Assembly (NCBI GenBank): GCA_012295275.1
Contig: CM022679.1
Location: forward strand, 22,310,610-22,374,609
Length of the DNA: 64,000 bases
Source of the DNA: Chrysomallon squamiferum
Taxonomy: Eukaryota > Mollusca > Gastropoda > Neomphalida > Peltospiridae
Reading direction: 5' to 3'
Shown here: in pieces, positions 10,765 through 24,066 of the stretch
How the letters are laid out: each line of letters starts with the position of its first letter
How positions within the stretch are numbered: position 1 is the first letter of the stretch
Translations under genes and position numbers: made by a program
Notes under the pieces: generated by a model
Databases searched by the model: none
The model's input: only the letters and a program-made list of their open reading frames with translations
What the model was told of the DNA's origin: nothing

Positions 10765-11517
10765 AATAATTATTACACTCGTTAAAATAGTTGAAAATGA
10801 ACCTGACTAACAAAACATATTATTCATCCTGTCAGTTCACCTAATTAATTTATGTTTACTACTTCGAGAAAGACAAATAAAATACATTAAAGAAACAAGA
10901 TTTAGTTTTGTCATGGCCTTCATGTATGAACACAATAAGACGAAAACAACATCGTTTTCGAAGATTGTTTACCCTTAGAAAAACGAATGCAGTACCAGCT
11001 GCTGAATTTAAATATCAGGATACATATACTGTACAATATATATATGTTTTGTCATCATTAATATCCAAGTTAGCTTCCCCTCGAGAGATCGAAAAAAACA
11101 AAAAATGCATTTATAAAGGATAAGATACCAAGGTAAATACTTTATTTTTTAATGGCAATGTTCTTGATATCTGAAAATTTACGTGTTAAAATAAAACAAC
11201 AGTGGTGCTGGTTGAACCACAAACTGAATTTACTATAATTTTGAATTTACTGGTTTTATTTCCGTTTTCAAATAGGTTCAGGAATTGGACAAAGCGGTTA
11301 ATGTGTTGTTGTATACAATATAAGGAATTAAACGTCTAAACCATTATAACGCTTTTTCGCAGTTGTTTGTTTTCACTGTGCAGGCTATCCCAGACTGCAA
11401 CATTTCGCGTCCATTTTGCTTTTCTAGCCAATGGCGGTTGCTATGTCAAACATTCTACATGTGATATTCCTTTAATACTTAGGCAGTTATGTTTTGTTTT
11501 TCATTTTTCATACATAC

Positions 11518-11521
<4 letters not shown>

Positions 11522-11603
<82 letters not shown>
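11522..11603. repeat. (GA)41 microsatellite
   Basis: Pure GA dinucleotides preceded by a short CATA run. Confidence 0.97.
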
Positions 11604-11605
<2 letters not shown>

Positions 11606-11712
11606 TATATCTGTGCATCTAATTAAAGGGACGTAATTCTATTTATATTAGCATACAAGTCTTTTAAACAGCTTTCCTAACATATAATTATTTCGATTTT
11701 GCTTGAATATAT

Positions 11713-11754
<42 letters not shown>

Positions 11755-11900
11755 TTTAGTACATCATGTAACGATCAGGTAGTGAGATGATGATGAGAAA
11801 TATATTAAAGACTCAATCTGTGTATTCAATTTGCAATTATATTGTTCAGAAAATAATAATCATGTCCGGAAAAAAGTTAATATTCTTTGTTGTTGTTTTT

Positions 11901-11931
<31 letters not shown>

Positions 11932-12382
11932 TTATTTATCTTTTTCTCTTTTTTAGGACTTGCCAGTGCCTTTGTATTTTCTTTTTATTACATTTTATTT
12001 TAAGATCTGTAATTTTTATTAATTTATTTTTAAATAAAATATTGCCATTTATAATTACCTAAATTATTTGCATTACAAATAAACAAACAAACAACATAAA
12101 TAAAAAATAAACAAACAAAAAATTACAAACAAACAAACAAAATTAAACAAAATAAATAAATAAAATAAATAGATAAATAATTAAAATTAATATTAAAATT
12201 AAAAAAAATTAAAAAAAAAAATTAAATTAATTTAAATAAATACATTTCTACACCTTAGGTGAACAGTTCCTAAATAAACCATAATCAACTGTGAACGCCC
12301 TTACCAGCCACACTGAGATGATATCGTAATGACCTACTGCGTCTGCATTTCAGATGATGAAAATATCATTATTTATTTTTGC

Positions 12383-12424
<42 letters not shown>

Positions 12425-12587
12425 CGTAATATTTCAGATTATTTATTTTGCCATTATTATAATAATAATATTATTATTTTATTTTTTTATTATTTTTTTA
12501 GTTGTTTTGGATGTATGTGTATATGTATGTGTATATTCAAACTAACATTCGCGCAAAGGCTGACATAGAAGACAGACAGACAGACAG

Positions 12588-12624
<37 letters not shown>

Positions 12625-13012
12625 GCATTCAGTACGACCATAAAAACAGATTAAAGAAATATGATGTAAGGTACATAAATATCAAGGACATATTTACCTC
12701 CTGAAAGGTGAAAATCAGATCAGTACCTTTACTTACATAGCGTTTTAAATACAGCAGACTCCCCTGGAGCGAGCTATACCGAGTGAATGACGTCATCTAA
12801 TTGCAGACGTCTTATTTAAACATTCAGCATAGGTAAATATTTTTTCATTGGTTGATTTAAGGAGAAGAAGAAGAAGAGAACAAGGGGGAAAAGAAGAAGA
12901 ATTACAATAAAATAAAAGAATACGCTCTTATTACAAAATGTGTTGTTTTTTTGAGTCATGTGGGGGTTTGTTCGTTGTTGGTTTTTTTTTTTTGTTGGTT
13001 TTTTTGTACCCT

Positions 13013-13043
<31 letters not shown>

Positions 13044-14904
13044 TTATAGGTTATAATATTATCATGTTATGTCACGATATTTCTGTGATGAGCTGAAGTA
13101 CATTATAAAAAACAAACTATTCAGGAATACCAAAGTACAAAATCCTTCACGAATAAGCGCATGATGAAATGTTTGACTCAAATACTACAGAGAACAAGAT
13201 GATGATGTTTCTGCTGCTGCTGATATTAATGGTGATGATGATGGTGATAATATCTATAATTTTCTTTTTACAATATTGAGGATGTGAAGAAGACGACGAA
13301 GAAGAAAAAAGGAAATGATTATGATAATGATGATAAAATAATAATAATAAAAAAATTCATACTGATGATACTGATGATGTGAAGACTAAAAAGAAAAACA
13401 CGAAGAAAATGATGATGATGATAACGACGACGACGAGAGAAAGAGGAGAAGAAAAAGAATATAATTATCATGATAATAATGAAATTTATCATTACTGTTA
13501 CTGTTGTCGTTGCTATTATTATTATTATTATTATTATTATTGTTGTTGTTGTTGTTGTTGTTGTTGTTAATGGTTTTTATGATTATCCAGTGCAATTTTA
13601 TCAACAGCTTCATGTTTGAGAAACTTAGAGTTCATTTCAAAATATGACATTATGTTGTATAGTGAAAACAAAATCAATGTTGCTAAGGCAACGGGTACGT
13701 TTCACTGATGTCAACTAAATATATAAGAAAATATACATTAAGATTTTTAATAATTTATTAGATGGAAAAATATTCATAATCTATTAAAAAAAAATATTCG
13801 TAAAAAGAAAATAAATAATTTGAAAAATAAATCAGAAAAAAAACAAAAAAAACAAAAAAAAACAAGCTATTATTTTGAATGTTAGAAAATAATTTCAGTT
13901 ATATTAAAATATCAACAATACCACCATCATCAAGAAGAAGAAGAAGAAGAAGAAGAACGATAATAATAATAATAAATTTAAAAAAAGAAAGAAACGAAAC
14001 AACAACAGACAAACAAACAAAATAATGGCTTCAGCTGTTAACTATAAAAAAAAAACAAAAAAAAAAACGATTTATAATATTGTCATTTATTAATATTACT
14101 AAACTGATTTTTTTGCCTTTAAACGACCATATCTTAATATTTATAATATATCATTTTCATATAGCAAATGCTGTACTCTGCAGACTGCAATAATTCCTGG
14201 AGGTTGTAACATTGTGCCTCGTTCCTAGTATTGGTCTACAGATGTATTATTTCTTTATTGTTAAATTCTGTCCGTGAATTACAATGTTGGCGCCCTTCAC
14301 TCTATTATAATCGCTCCGTCCATTGAAATGGGATATATGTTTGATATAATATAAAATATTTAAAACATCGTTATCATATGGCCATCATACAAAACATAAC
14401 CACCAAACCGTGTTTATTTTTCCGTTTTCTCCTCTCTAACTATTGATCATAGATTTTCTTTTCATTTCTGTACTTATAGTTATTTGATGTGTCCCGGGAC
14501 ATTGTCTATTTTAATGCAGACAGATCTATGTATCATTGCCGAATGCTTTCGGATCTTTGAAAGTAAAACTGCATTTTTTTTTTACTCAGTATCGATTATA
14601 TTTAATTACAAAACATCTTTTCAGATCTGTGAAATCATTATTAAGCTTTCTCTGACGTCTTTGGTGAATTCATCCAACAATTTTCAGATTATTCTTTATT
14701 TTGAGAAGACAGGCATCATTGTTTCCGAAGCTGGTGTCAAGTGAAAAGACCCGAATAATCAATATGGATGGTTGACAACACACAGCAACGCATCATCGTT
14801 CTGTTTCTAAACCGCGTACATAAGTAGTGTGTTATTGTCCCAAGAACAATAGGTTATTTGCACATTATTTTCTCTTTGTAGGCTTTAATGTTTTCCTTAT
14901 TTTA

Positions 14905-14958
<54 letters not shown>

Positions 14959-15084
14959 CATCATTTTGTTTGGGTATTTTTTCTTTCTTTAATATTTGTT
15001 TATTTTTGTTATATCTTTCTATCTGTCTATCTGACTGTCTGTCTATCTATTTATCGATCTGTACATATTTCATTTCATCTCTTT

Positions 15085-15091
<7 letters not shown>

Positions 15092-15172
<81 letters not shown>
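15092..15172. repeat. (GA)40 microsatellite followed by (TA)n
   Basis: Pure GA dinucleotides that pass directly into TATATATATA; a CACACACA word precedes it. Confidence 0.97.
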
Positions 15173-15174
<2 letters not shown>

Positions 15175-16186
15175 TATATATATGAATATTTAATTGATAT
15201 ATATAGTGATATATATAATTACACTATTTCTGGTACAAAGCTAAAATTATTTATTTTGATATGACAGTTTATGGCTTTCAGAATAAAATAGAACGTGTGA
15301 TCATTTTTAACTGAAAGCTCTCAATAAATTTACATCATAATAAAAATATAATATATATTGATATTCGAGAAACAAACATATCCATCCAGATGGAGATTTT
15401 TAGAGAAACTGGCTTTAAATTTAAAACAGTCTATAATCTAAAACTGATAAAATTCAGCTTATATAAACAAAAAAGAAACAAAAAAACCTCCAGATTTTGA
15501 TCCGTGTGTTATGATAATCGACCCTTTAAAACAGTGTATTAATTTCTATCATTAGATCGATAGAGGAGGAGATAAAAATTATAACGTCATCACTGTGCGT
15601 CATTTAGTATGACGTTTAGCCGCATTCCTAACGAGTTCATCTGTTATAAGCTCAGTCTTAAAGCTGTCAAGAGTTCTCATTACCAGCCCGTGGCACGTTT
15701 GACTTTCTGAGGTCAATCATAAATAATTCCTTAATGGAAACCTTTGGGATTTGGTGCGTTGTGTTGTTTTGTTTGTTTGCTTTATTTTAATTTTCTCTCC
15801 TGTTTCGATTTTATGAGATGAAGACCAATAAATTCACGTTGTTAATTGGATTATTTATTTATATATATATTTATTTCATTTCTTTTCATTTTGTTAAATC
15901 TATCTTTATTTCTTTCTCTCTCCGTCTTTTTTTTTTTTCAAAAGCAAACAGTTGAGAATTTCAACACATGCAATTTTCGTTACGGTTTAATACTTTAAAA
16001 ATAATTTGTTTATATCTCTGGTCAGGCGGTCTGCATTGTGTATTTTAAGGAATATGTATATTTTATTAGGTCGTTAACATAAGTTCCTTTATAACAATTA
16101 GCAGGAATTAATTATCCTGATGCAAAAACTAGTTAATGTTTAATTTTTTTATGTGTGTATGTGTGTGTGTGTGTTTATATCATAGA

Positions 16187-16342
16187 ACGACTTGTTTCAT
16201 ATTAGCACATAATAAATTGTTTGTATGATAAGGCATTGTATTTATATATACACTACAAGGCTTGTTTCCTATCAGCATATAATAAAGTATTTGCCTGATC
16301 CTTATCAGCATAAGCAATATATTTATATATAAAATATAAGGC
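16187..16342. repeat. two-copy diverged tandem duplication of about 75 bp
   Basis: GACTTGTTTCATATTAGCA and GGCTTGTTTCCTATCAGCA each begin a unit that continues with TATAATAAA-like and TATTTATATATA words; the second unit carries an extra CTTATCAGCATAAGC insertion. Confidence 0.6.
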
Positions 16343-16899
16343 CAGTATAAACCCTGAAAAACTATACGATCAGATAACTTGTATGTACAGATCTCCGAAG
16401 ATACTTAATTGCCTCTTCCCACAAGCGAAGCCCCACGTCTAAAAAAAAGGGCTGTTATTTTATTATTGCACCACAAAATAACTGACAACTGACACTATTA
16501 TTTCAGTGATTACCCTGTCTCACTAGGTTTAAACAGATGTAAAAGTGAGAATATATTTTATATCGTAAAATTAATATTCAGTCACTAGATCGCTCGATCC
16601 ACGATCAATCGATCAACCCACACAGTCAATTGATAAATAAATTAATCGTTCCATCGACTGCAATCGACCGACCGATTTAGCTTGAATGATCAATCAGCTT
16701 CTTTTGAAACCATAATGCTTTCATCTTATGGTAATCAATTAGCATGTCTGTTTTGTGTACAGGTTCTAGGGTTATGTGCTCAATCACTATGGCAATGACA
16801 ATGACTTTATTATCATAAACTGAAGGATTACAGTACAGAGAAGAATGTATTACAGAATAACGATAACAAAATTAAAATGCACATGCTAGGAAGTTTAGC

Positions 16900-17160
16900 G
16901 AGGAGGACATACTCTCTGACATATTAAGACATTTTTTTAATTATATAAACATATTTTTTGCTGTTAAATAAATTGTTATATGTCTCATGTATTTATCTGG
17001 TATATCTTCTTCTCGCATAATAATATAGGATCATGACACAATGATATTCATCCCCAGTTTTATCAAGATTACAAAAATGACATTTTCTGTTTTCTCTTAG
17101 AATGTAAAAGCATTGCCCAGTTTCAACGCTACTGTGTTGCAAGATTAAGAGGACATAACT
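16900..17160 (-). mobile_element. decayed non-LTR retrotransposon (LINE), reverse-transcriptase C-terminal part
   Basis: Read on the minus strand, one frame gives SSVETGQCF, then RKCHFCNLDKTGDEYHC. The IETGR-like word followed by C-x-x-C and DEYH is the usual C-terminal zinc-like region downstream of the reverse-transcriptase domain in many LINEs. A stop follows soon after in the middle of the expected continuation, and no catalytic domain is nearby, so it is a dead fragment. The LINE clade cannot be assigned from this length. Confidence 0.65.
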
Positions 17161-17174
17161 AAATATACAGTGTT

Positions 17175-17275
17175 ATCACGCCCCATTTTGATTTTGGGTG
17201 GGGACCCGTTATTATGATTTGTTTCCAGAACCTACCAGTCATATGACAGTGTGTTTATCCACTATACCATAGAAA
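17175..17275 (-). mobile_element. candidate tRNA-derived SINE head
   Basis: On the minus strand the words GGTATAGTGGATAA and, about 30 nt later, GGTAGGTTCTGG resemble the A and B boxes of a tRNA-like RNA polymerase III promoter. It directly abuts the LINE fragment on the same strand. The B box is imperfect and no tail or target-site duplication was recognised, so this is tentative. It does not fold into an intact tRNA by eye. Confidence 0.4.
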
Positions 17276-17298
17276 TGTAATTATTAAGGAACAGATTG

Positions 17299-17335
<37 letters not shown>

Positions 17336-17546
17336 AGCTTAACTGCCCAGTTTTACATTAAATTTAATTGATATCAAGAATTTAAGGCAAGATTTGATGA
17401 AATACTTTTTTCTTTTTTTTTTTTTCATTTTTTTCATTTTTTCATTTTTTTCTTTTTTTATAATAATAATTATTGTTTAATTAACTGTAATTACATAATA
17501 CTGAAAGTCTAATGTCAGTTATTCAACAAGGAAAGGAATTTTTAAA

Positions 17547-17612
<66 letters not shown>

Positions 17613-18059
17613 TAGCAACTTTTTGCTTAACGCATTTGCCTTGAGAAATGTCTAAATATAATTTTGATATCTTATCAACAAATTCAATCTACTTCTTTAT
17701 ATAATATATTATAGCAATACGGTGTTCCGTAGAATGCTTTGTTTATCACTTTTTTCATTTCTTTCTTTCTTATTTTTGTTCTCTTATTTGATAATAAATA
17801 TAAATCAGTTTAAAGAATAGATAAGATCATTTTTCAGTTCAATGACTGTAAATCTAATTTCTCAAATGTACTTTCAAGTCCTGCCCTGTAAAATTACTTT
17901 ATTTGGTAAAATGGTGCTCCATACTAAAGGAAAGAAATATTAAACTACTGTTGCAATTCATTTTTGTCGTGCTTGCGTGTCGATACGGGTATTAAATTAC
18001 GATTTTTAATTATTTAGTTCATGCTCTGATTATCAACCGCGGTCTTGTAAAATATGTAT
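17276..18059. other. intergenic, AT-rich
   Basis: A poly-A run (17304-17333), T-runs, a (TTA)n array at 17550-17597 followed by (TA)n, and unremarkable AT-rich sequence up to the PKD2 promoter. Confidence 0.5.
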
Positions 18060-18299
18060 AGAAAAAAACAGAGATCGGTGAGTGCACGAAGCGAAAGTTA
18101 CTCCTCTTTGACAACTGTGACGTCACGAATCATTTCCGCCATGTTTATTTTCTAAAAGGAGCACCTTGCAGCTGATTGTGAGGCTGTTTATCGATTTTTA
18201 TTGGAGCCAATTGGTTTGTGTCCCGCATCCTGGCCGTTTTCCTGCTTAACTTTTAACCGATCAAGACGTACAATTTATTCTTGGGACAAAAATAACGAG
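18060..18299 (+). promoter_or_regulatory. PKD2: PKD2 promoter and non-coding first exon
   Basis: This is a clear GC and CpG rise in AT-rich DNA. It contains a perfect CRE palindrome TGACGTCA (18118-18125), a YY1-like TTCCGCCATGTTT (18133-18145) and CCAAT/ATTGG boxes (18200-18214), with no TATA box. The exon ends AACGAG|GTAAGA at 18299. Spliced to the acceptor at 19064 it places an in-frame TAA (18293-18295) four codons before the ATG at 19073, which fixes the PKD2 start. The transcription start is not defined; it probably lies just after the CRE/YY1 pair. Confidence 0.7.
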
Positions 18300-19064
18300 G
18301 TAAGAAAACTGCGTACATAAAACAGTTTTACCAAATTCTTTAAAATGCCAATCATGACAGTACGAGTTTAATAGCCTACTTCCGGTGTTAAAAGTTAATT
18401 TATTTACTTGCTACTTCATATACTTCTTTAGATTTCTCATTTGCCTGTCAGAAGACATTAAATTAATTACGATTTAAGTAATTATAATGATTTTTTTTTT
18501 TTTAATTTCAGTAAAGAATTTTACTTAAATCTATGTGTACAATAAAGACAGTATGAGTATCATAAAATAAATATAAACTACTTAAAATTTCGTTTTTTAC
18601 TGCTTGACTGAATTATCATGTTAGTTCTTCTATTTTAGACATTACTGATTACAGAATAAATAAATAAGAATAAAAGTTTTTCATTTATAGTAATTGTTGA
18701 ATTTACATGCTGTTTAGCATAGTTTCTTTAACTCAGGAATACGAAAGTTAAATCAGAAAAAATAATTGTATTTTTATACAAAAAGTAGAAATATAAGTAG
18801 TAATTTTGGAATAAAATTGTATAGAGTAAAATTTCTTTTCATTAAATAATAATAATAATAATAAATGTAAATTTTATTTTCATTTTAAAACTGTACTTTT
18901 TTTATACATATAATGATATATATATGGGTAATTTGAAAATGCTAATTTAAGTAATTACTGAACCTTAATTAAATTAAATAAAGAATATTCCATCACTGTA
19001 TAGATGAAAAAATTTAAAACAGAGATTTAAAAAACTTAAGTTACAGATTCTCATTTTCTTATAG
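18300..19064 (+). other. PKD2 intron 1
   Basis: Bounded by AACGAG|GTAAGA and TTATAG|AGTGG. AT-rich with no recognisable element. Confidence 0.7.
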
Positions 19065-19072
19065 AGTGGAAA

Positions 19073-22000
19073 ATGCCACAGAATCGACCATCCAGTGGTC
19101 AGTCTCGTACTGCTTGGGGTGATGAAGGAATAGATGCATATGGAGCAGACGGCATCCGTGACGATCCTGACCTGCCCACTGCAATGGACAGTGAAGTTTA
19201 TATGGGAAGTGAATCCAAAGTGGAGCGCAGATCTGCTAACCATGTAGGGTCCAATGGGCAGCAGGTCCAAAACACTGGTTGCATGGGAAATGTTTTCTTC
19301 AGGTGTTTGAGATGTAAGTAAATATATTAAATGTATTTCTGTTTTTAGTGTTATCCTATAAAGACAGACACTGACATGATTATGATAGTATTTATTCAGT
19401 GTTTTTTTTTTCTTCAAATGCAAGTACCAAAAACCATTTATCTAGCCAAAAAAATAAAATAAATAAAAAATAATTGTGTATTTAACTGATTGATATTAAT
19501 ACACTTCTAAATCAGGGTCTGATTGATACTTAAAATTCTTAAGATAGCTGTATAGAAATTAGTAACAAAATACACTCTCCCCTAGCAAGCTGCTAGCCTT
19601 TTAGACATGGTAATAAATGAAAATAACAGTAATTTAAGACAAATAATAACTTAATGTTAGAGGATCACTAGTCAGTTTTACAAATAGCAAACTTTCTAGA
19701 ATGTACCAGATTTCTGGAAACTGGATGAATAGTTTGGTATTTAATGTGAATTTTAATGCATAATTGCTACATGTACATAAAATGAGAAAGTAGTAAAGTA
19801 TTTGCCTCAACCATTTTCACATAATGGAAGTAAGAAGAATGAACAGATGTTAACTAACAGTTTCTGGTGGCCAGAACACTAAACAGTTAATTCTTTACCA
19901 TTAATAATGCACCCTGTTAGGTGCTAGGACATGACAATTTGTAACCATGTACAGTGATTGTCATTTATTATTATTATTACTATTGATTTATATGTTATTA
20001 TTTAAATTTTATTTCCAGAACTAGAGTACGTATATAATTAATCATAAATAATTGCACTGTTTTATTGTCTAAAGAAACGCAGTGGTATTCATTATTATAA
20101 CATCCATTGCCTTCCTCAAAATGTTGCCACTGAAAGATGTCTATATTTTAGAAACTCTTAAATAATTCATTATTTAAATGAGGTTTGAAAGATAACTAAA
20201 TATTGTGGTTCTGGAGCTGGAGATTTTCTTGCTAAGCTGAGATAAATAATTTCATAATACCTGTGTTGTAAATGGAATTTAAAAAAAAAAATTATAAAAA
20301 ATGAACAGATGTAATATTATAAACCTTCATTTGGGGATGGTGTTTGCATTCTTGTTTGGTAAATCTGTTTCTTCATTTCATGGTTTGATTATCTCAAATT
20401 TGTGAAATATTTTATATAAAATGACAGAGGATTACATCTGCTGCAATAGGATTATACACATTTATGCTGCATTAAACATTTTAAGCAGATTGCTGTTCAA
20501 ACATTTGTAAAGTAAAATAATTCAGCTGAGCAATAAATATTAATAATGCAGTACTTACTGAAATGTTACCATTTTTATTATGATATCAATTTAGTATTTT
20601 ATTTAGGCTTATCAAACTGAGTAATTGTTCTTACAAATTCCAAAGAAAGAAAATATATGCATACATTAAAATATATTTAATTACAGATGTTAAAAATGTA
20701 CATTTACAAACATACATATTGTTTACTAAAGTATTTTCGAGAAATACCCTTTTTGAAATGCCACATCAATAGCTGAATATTGATCAGTCATCAATTTTTT
20801 ATTTCTGCGACAGTGTTATGTATCTGAAGTCAGCCAATGTTTATATCAATACTATGGAAACTGTATTGATTGTGTGTTGTTAAAGCCTGCTTGTGCTGAA
20901 TCCACAGGCAGAAACAGGGTACATTGATTGATTCTTTTGTTGTTTGATGTTTTTGCAATTAAACAGGACTATTGATTATTGGTCACTTATTGGGATAAAA
21001 AGCTCTAGGCGAATCTGTTGAGATATAATCAGCTTTACAATTTCATGACAATATTTTAAAGGTGACATTGATTAGAAGAGAAGTGAAGAAAAAAGAATGT
21101 TGTTCAGGTCCATTTTCCTATCTGCGTGCTGAATAATTTATTACTTTACAATATCAATGTTTTATGTTCTCCGAACGTAACTGGCAAAGTTCCAACTGTG
21201 TAGAAATGTAACATAAATTATTTTAAGATAGGTGAACAATACAGTCTAATTTAAATTTGTTGTCTACTATTACTAATATTAAAGATAAAAATACAGTTGT
21301 TTCATCATTATTTATATTCAAGGAGAATTTTGAAGACACTATAGAAGAATTGTTAATATTGTGTAATAATTTATATTTATACTGAATAAAAAAAATCTGG
21401 GTTAATGGAATTAGTTATTAATTTTGTTTGGTGAGCATTATGCGAAATTCTTGATTGGTTGTAAATATTGCTCCACAAAATAACCTCAATTTTTATATCA
21501 AAGATTTTTAAATACATTGTACAAATATTGGTATTTCATGACCCCTAACTTTTTTGATCAGTGTATATCTGAATTCTCTGTTATTCATGTTTTAAAGTCT
21601 ATAACATAACTTTTTGTTTCTTTCTTCTTCTTTTTTTCTCATTTCCTTTTTAAATAGGTTTAATATTAATTGTCAGACTTTCCTTTTTGAAAATGTAAAT
21701 CAAATTATGGAGTTGTTAACTGTTGTCCATTATGCACTGAAGTATGTTTCATGTTTGTGTAAATAAGTCAACTTATACAGTCACATACATACCAATAAGT
21801 TTTAAGTTTTAGGTATCTCTTAGAGTTAAAGGCTCTTCGTTTATTTTCTCTCATAAATTTATAAAAAAAACTAAATTAAGTTATGTATGCATCAGTAAAA
21901 CAAAATCTGATAAATGCTGATCAAATTATTTTAAATATTGGACATAGCCACTACCAGCCCCAAAATACCTTAATAAATGAATAAATGAAATGAAATGAAA

Positions 22001-22296
22001 TATTAATAAAAATATTTTTAAAAATGTGATGTAACCAAACAAATACCAAAAATGAAAAGTTCTTCCTGGTATTGCAGGAATCTTTTTAATTTAAAGGTGC
22101 TACAATTTGGTTTGAATAATACAGTTAATTTTATATGTACATATGTAATAATATATATATTTTTTTTTTTACAAATTTACAGCTCTATGGGCTACTCGAC
22201 ACACAGAGGAGACAAAGGCAAACAGAGAGCTCTATGTGAAAACAACTCTGAGAGAACTCATTGTCTACATCGTCTTTTTGGTTGTCATCTGTGTCA
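19073..22296 (+). CDS. PKD2: PKD2 coding exons 1-2: cytosolic N-terminus and S1
   Basis: Exon 19073-19313 (phase 1) encodes 80 polar residues ending FFRCLR. Exon 22183-22296 encodes the pre-S1 helix LWATRHTEE and the start of S1 ([14 protein letters not shown]), matching the RGLWGTRLMEE region of vertebrate PKD2. The ATG is fixed by an upstream in-frame stop in the non-coding exon and has A at -3. Intron 2 between them (19314-22182, 2.9 kb) is unusually poor in microsatellites for this window and contains no recognised element. Confidence 0.93.
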
Positions 22297-24025
22297 GTGA
22301 GTATCAGCATCAACTACGCATGCATTTTCTCCAGTTTGGGAGAGTGAGAGAGAATGAAAATAAAACAGAGAGAAAATAAGAAAAGTGAGAGAGTAATTTA
22401 TGTAGAGAGCAAAAACAGAAATTTCTGTTCGTACTTGATAACATATATCTCTACATATGATACAGGCAGTAATTACAAAATACATTTCTGTTACTTATAT
22501 TTACTGTTTATTATTCATCCAGAACTAATGTACTTTGTTACTGAATAAATAACATTACTTTTCATCCAGCAACACAGTTTGATGTGGGTTTCAGAAACCA
22601 AAATGTATTAACCTAAAAAAAATTGCCGTTTATCTTGGATAATTCATGGCCTTTTAAGCAGATTCTGTTTCTTTTTTAAATGTCTGCTCAAAAGAGAAAG
22701 AAAGATGCTTCTGTTCACTACTTACTATATAAATACATCAGATAATTTATAAATTAATCTATTACATTTTTGACTTGCTGTAGCAGTGATAACACAGACA
22801 AAACAATAGTTGCAGTTACAATGATAAATTGAAATATTATTTTGTTTATGATGTAAAGCGATGGTGAGATCTTATGAGTAAGTTGAAATAAAAAAAAATA
22901 TTTTGAATATTTGAAATTGTTTATAAAGTCTGTTTAACATTATTTTTTTAATTTTATTTATTTATTTGGGTTATTCTTTGTTAGAGTTGAAAATTAGACC
23001 AGCTAAAGATATTTTATGTTGTGTTTTAGAAAGTTTTTGTTCATTTACGTTCTGCGTTTGTATCTCTGTTATAATGTTCAGTTCAGTTTTATTCAGTTCT
23101 TTAATTATTAAGTTACTAAAAATTAATTTTTTAATTAAAACTCATATTGTTTCATTGTTTTTCAAATTGTTCAGATTGTGTAGATTTGAACAAGTTTTTA
23201 AATTATATTTTATTGAACATTCTTAATGAAATACTAAAGTCAAATTACTAATGTTTATTATTCAACTGAAACGAATAATGTTATAAGCATTTACGAAAAA
23301 AATTGAGATAACAAAACATACTCATTATTATTAACAGCCTTCTGAAGAATTATAGTTTATGTATTGAAATATTATTAATATTATCATATAAATAATATAT
23401 ATTTAAAGGTTTGCTTATCCAGTTATGATGCAAAACAATTTAAGTAATTCTCTTTCATATTACATTCTTAAATTATTCCTTTAATTTATAGATTTTTTTT
23501 TTTTGAGTTTAACACTTCATTCTAATATAATTATATATACTACATTTTATTCATTTTTTTTTTTTTTTTTTTTTCATAAATGCGTATTTTCAGTAATTAA
23601 AAATAATTTCTGTACAAGTACATGTATTTAAATTTAGGTATACACTAACAAAACACTTAATATTATATTTTTTAATATTCAAAAACAAAACTTTCCCACT
23701 GACTTATAAGGCATATTTTGATAAACAGCACTATATTGTTCTATTCAGTTACTTTTGGAATGACAAGCACAACCATGTACTACTACACAAAAGTAATGAG
23801 TGACCTTTTCCTGGACACCCCCAATGACAAAGCCGGAACTTACAGGACAATTACCAATGTTGATGACTTCTGGAGAGTAAGTAATCCATATACTTTTGTT
23901 TTAATAAATGTTTCTGTTATAAAAAGTAATGTTCAGCTTAATATTATTCCTAATGTTGATGACTGCTAGAGAGTGAGTAGTCTGTATCTTTTTTTTAATA
24001 CATTTCTTTTACACATGTGTAATAA

Positions 24026-24066
<41 letters not shown>

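Larger units (their letters stand above)
10556..16180. other. intergenic, no gene recognised
   Basis: This 5.6-kb stretch holds poly-T, (TA)n near 10640, (GA)41 at 11522-11603, (AAT)n near 11716 and 12390, (CTT)n near 11900, (CAGA)n/(CA)n near 12575-12622, (ATTT)n near 13013, (TTA)n/(TTG)n at 13515-13568, (TTA)n at 14907-14959 and (GA)n at 15092-15172. Non-repetitive islands at 14160-14340, 14400-14830 and 15480-15740 contain no recognisable coding sequence. Confidence 0.5.

Noticed and set aside
13379-13613. Poly-Cys, poly-Tyr and poly-Asn frames
   Set aside because: They are translations of (TTG)n, (TTA)n and similar microsatellites with no splice context.
22052-22300. 82-codon frame over PKD2 exon at 22183
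   Set aside because: Out of frame with the PKD2 reading frame, which is fixed by flanking exon phases.
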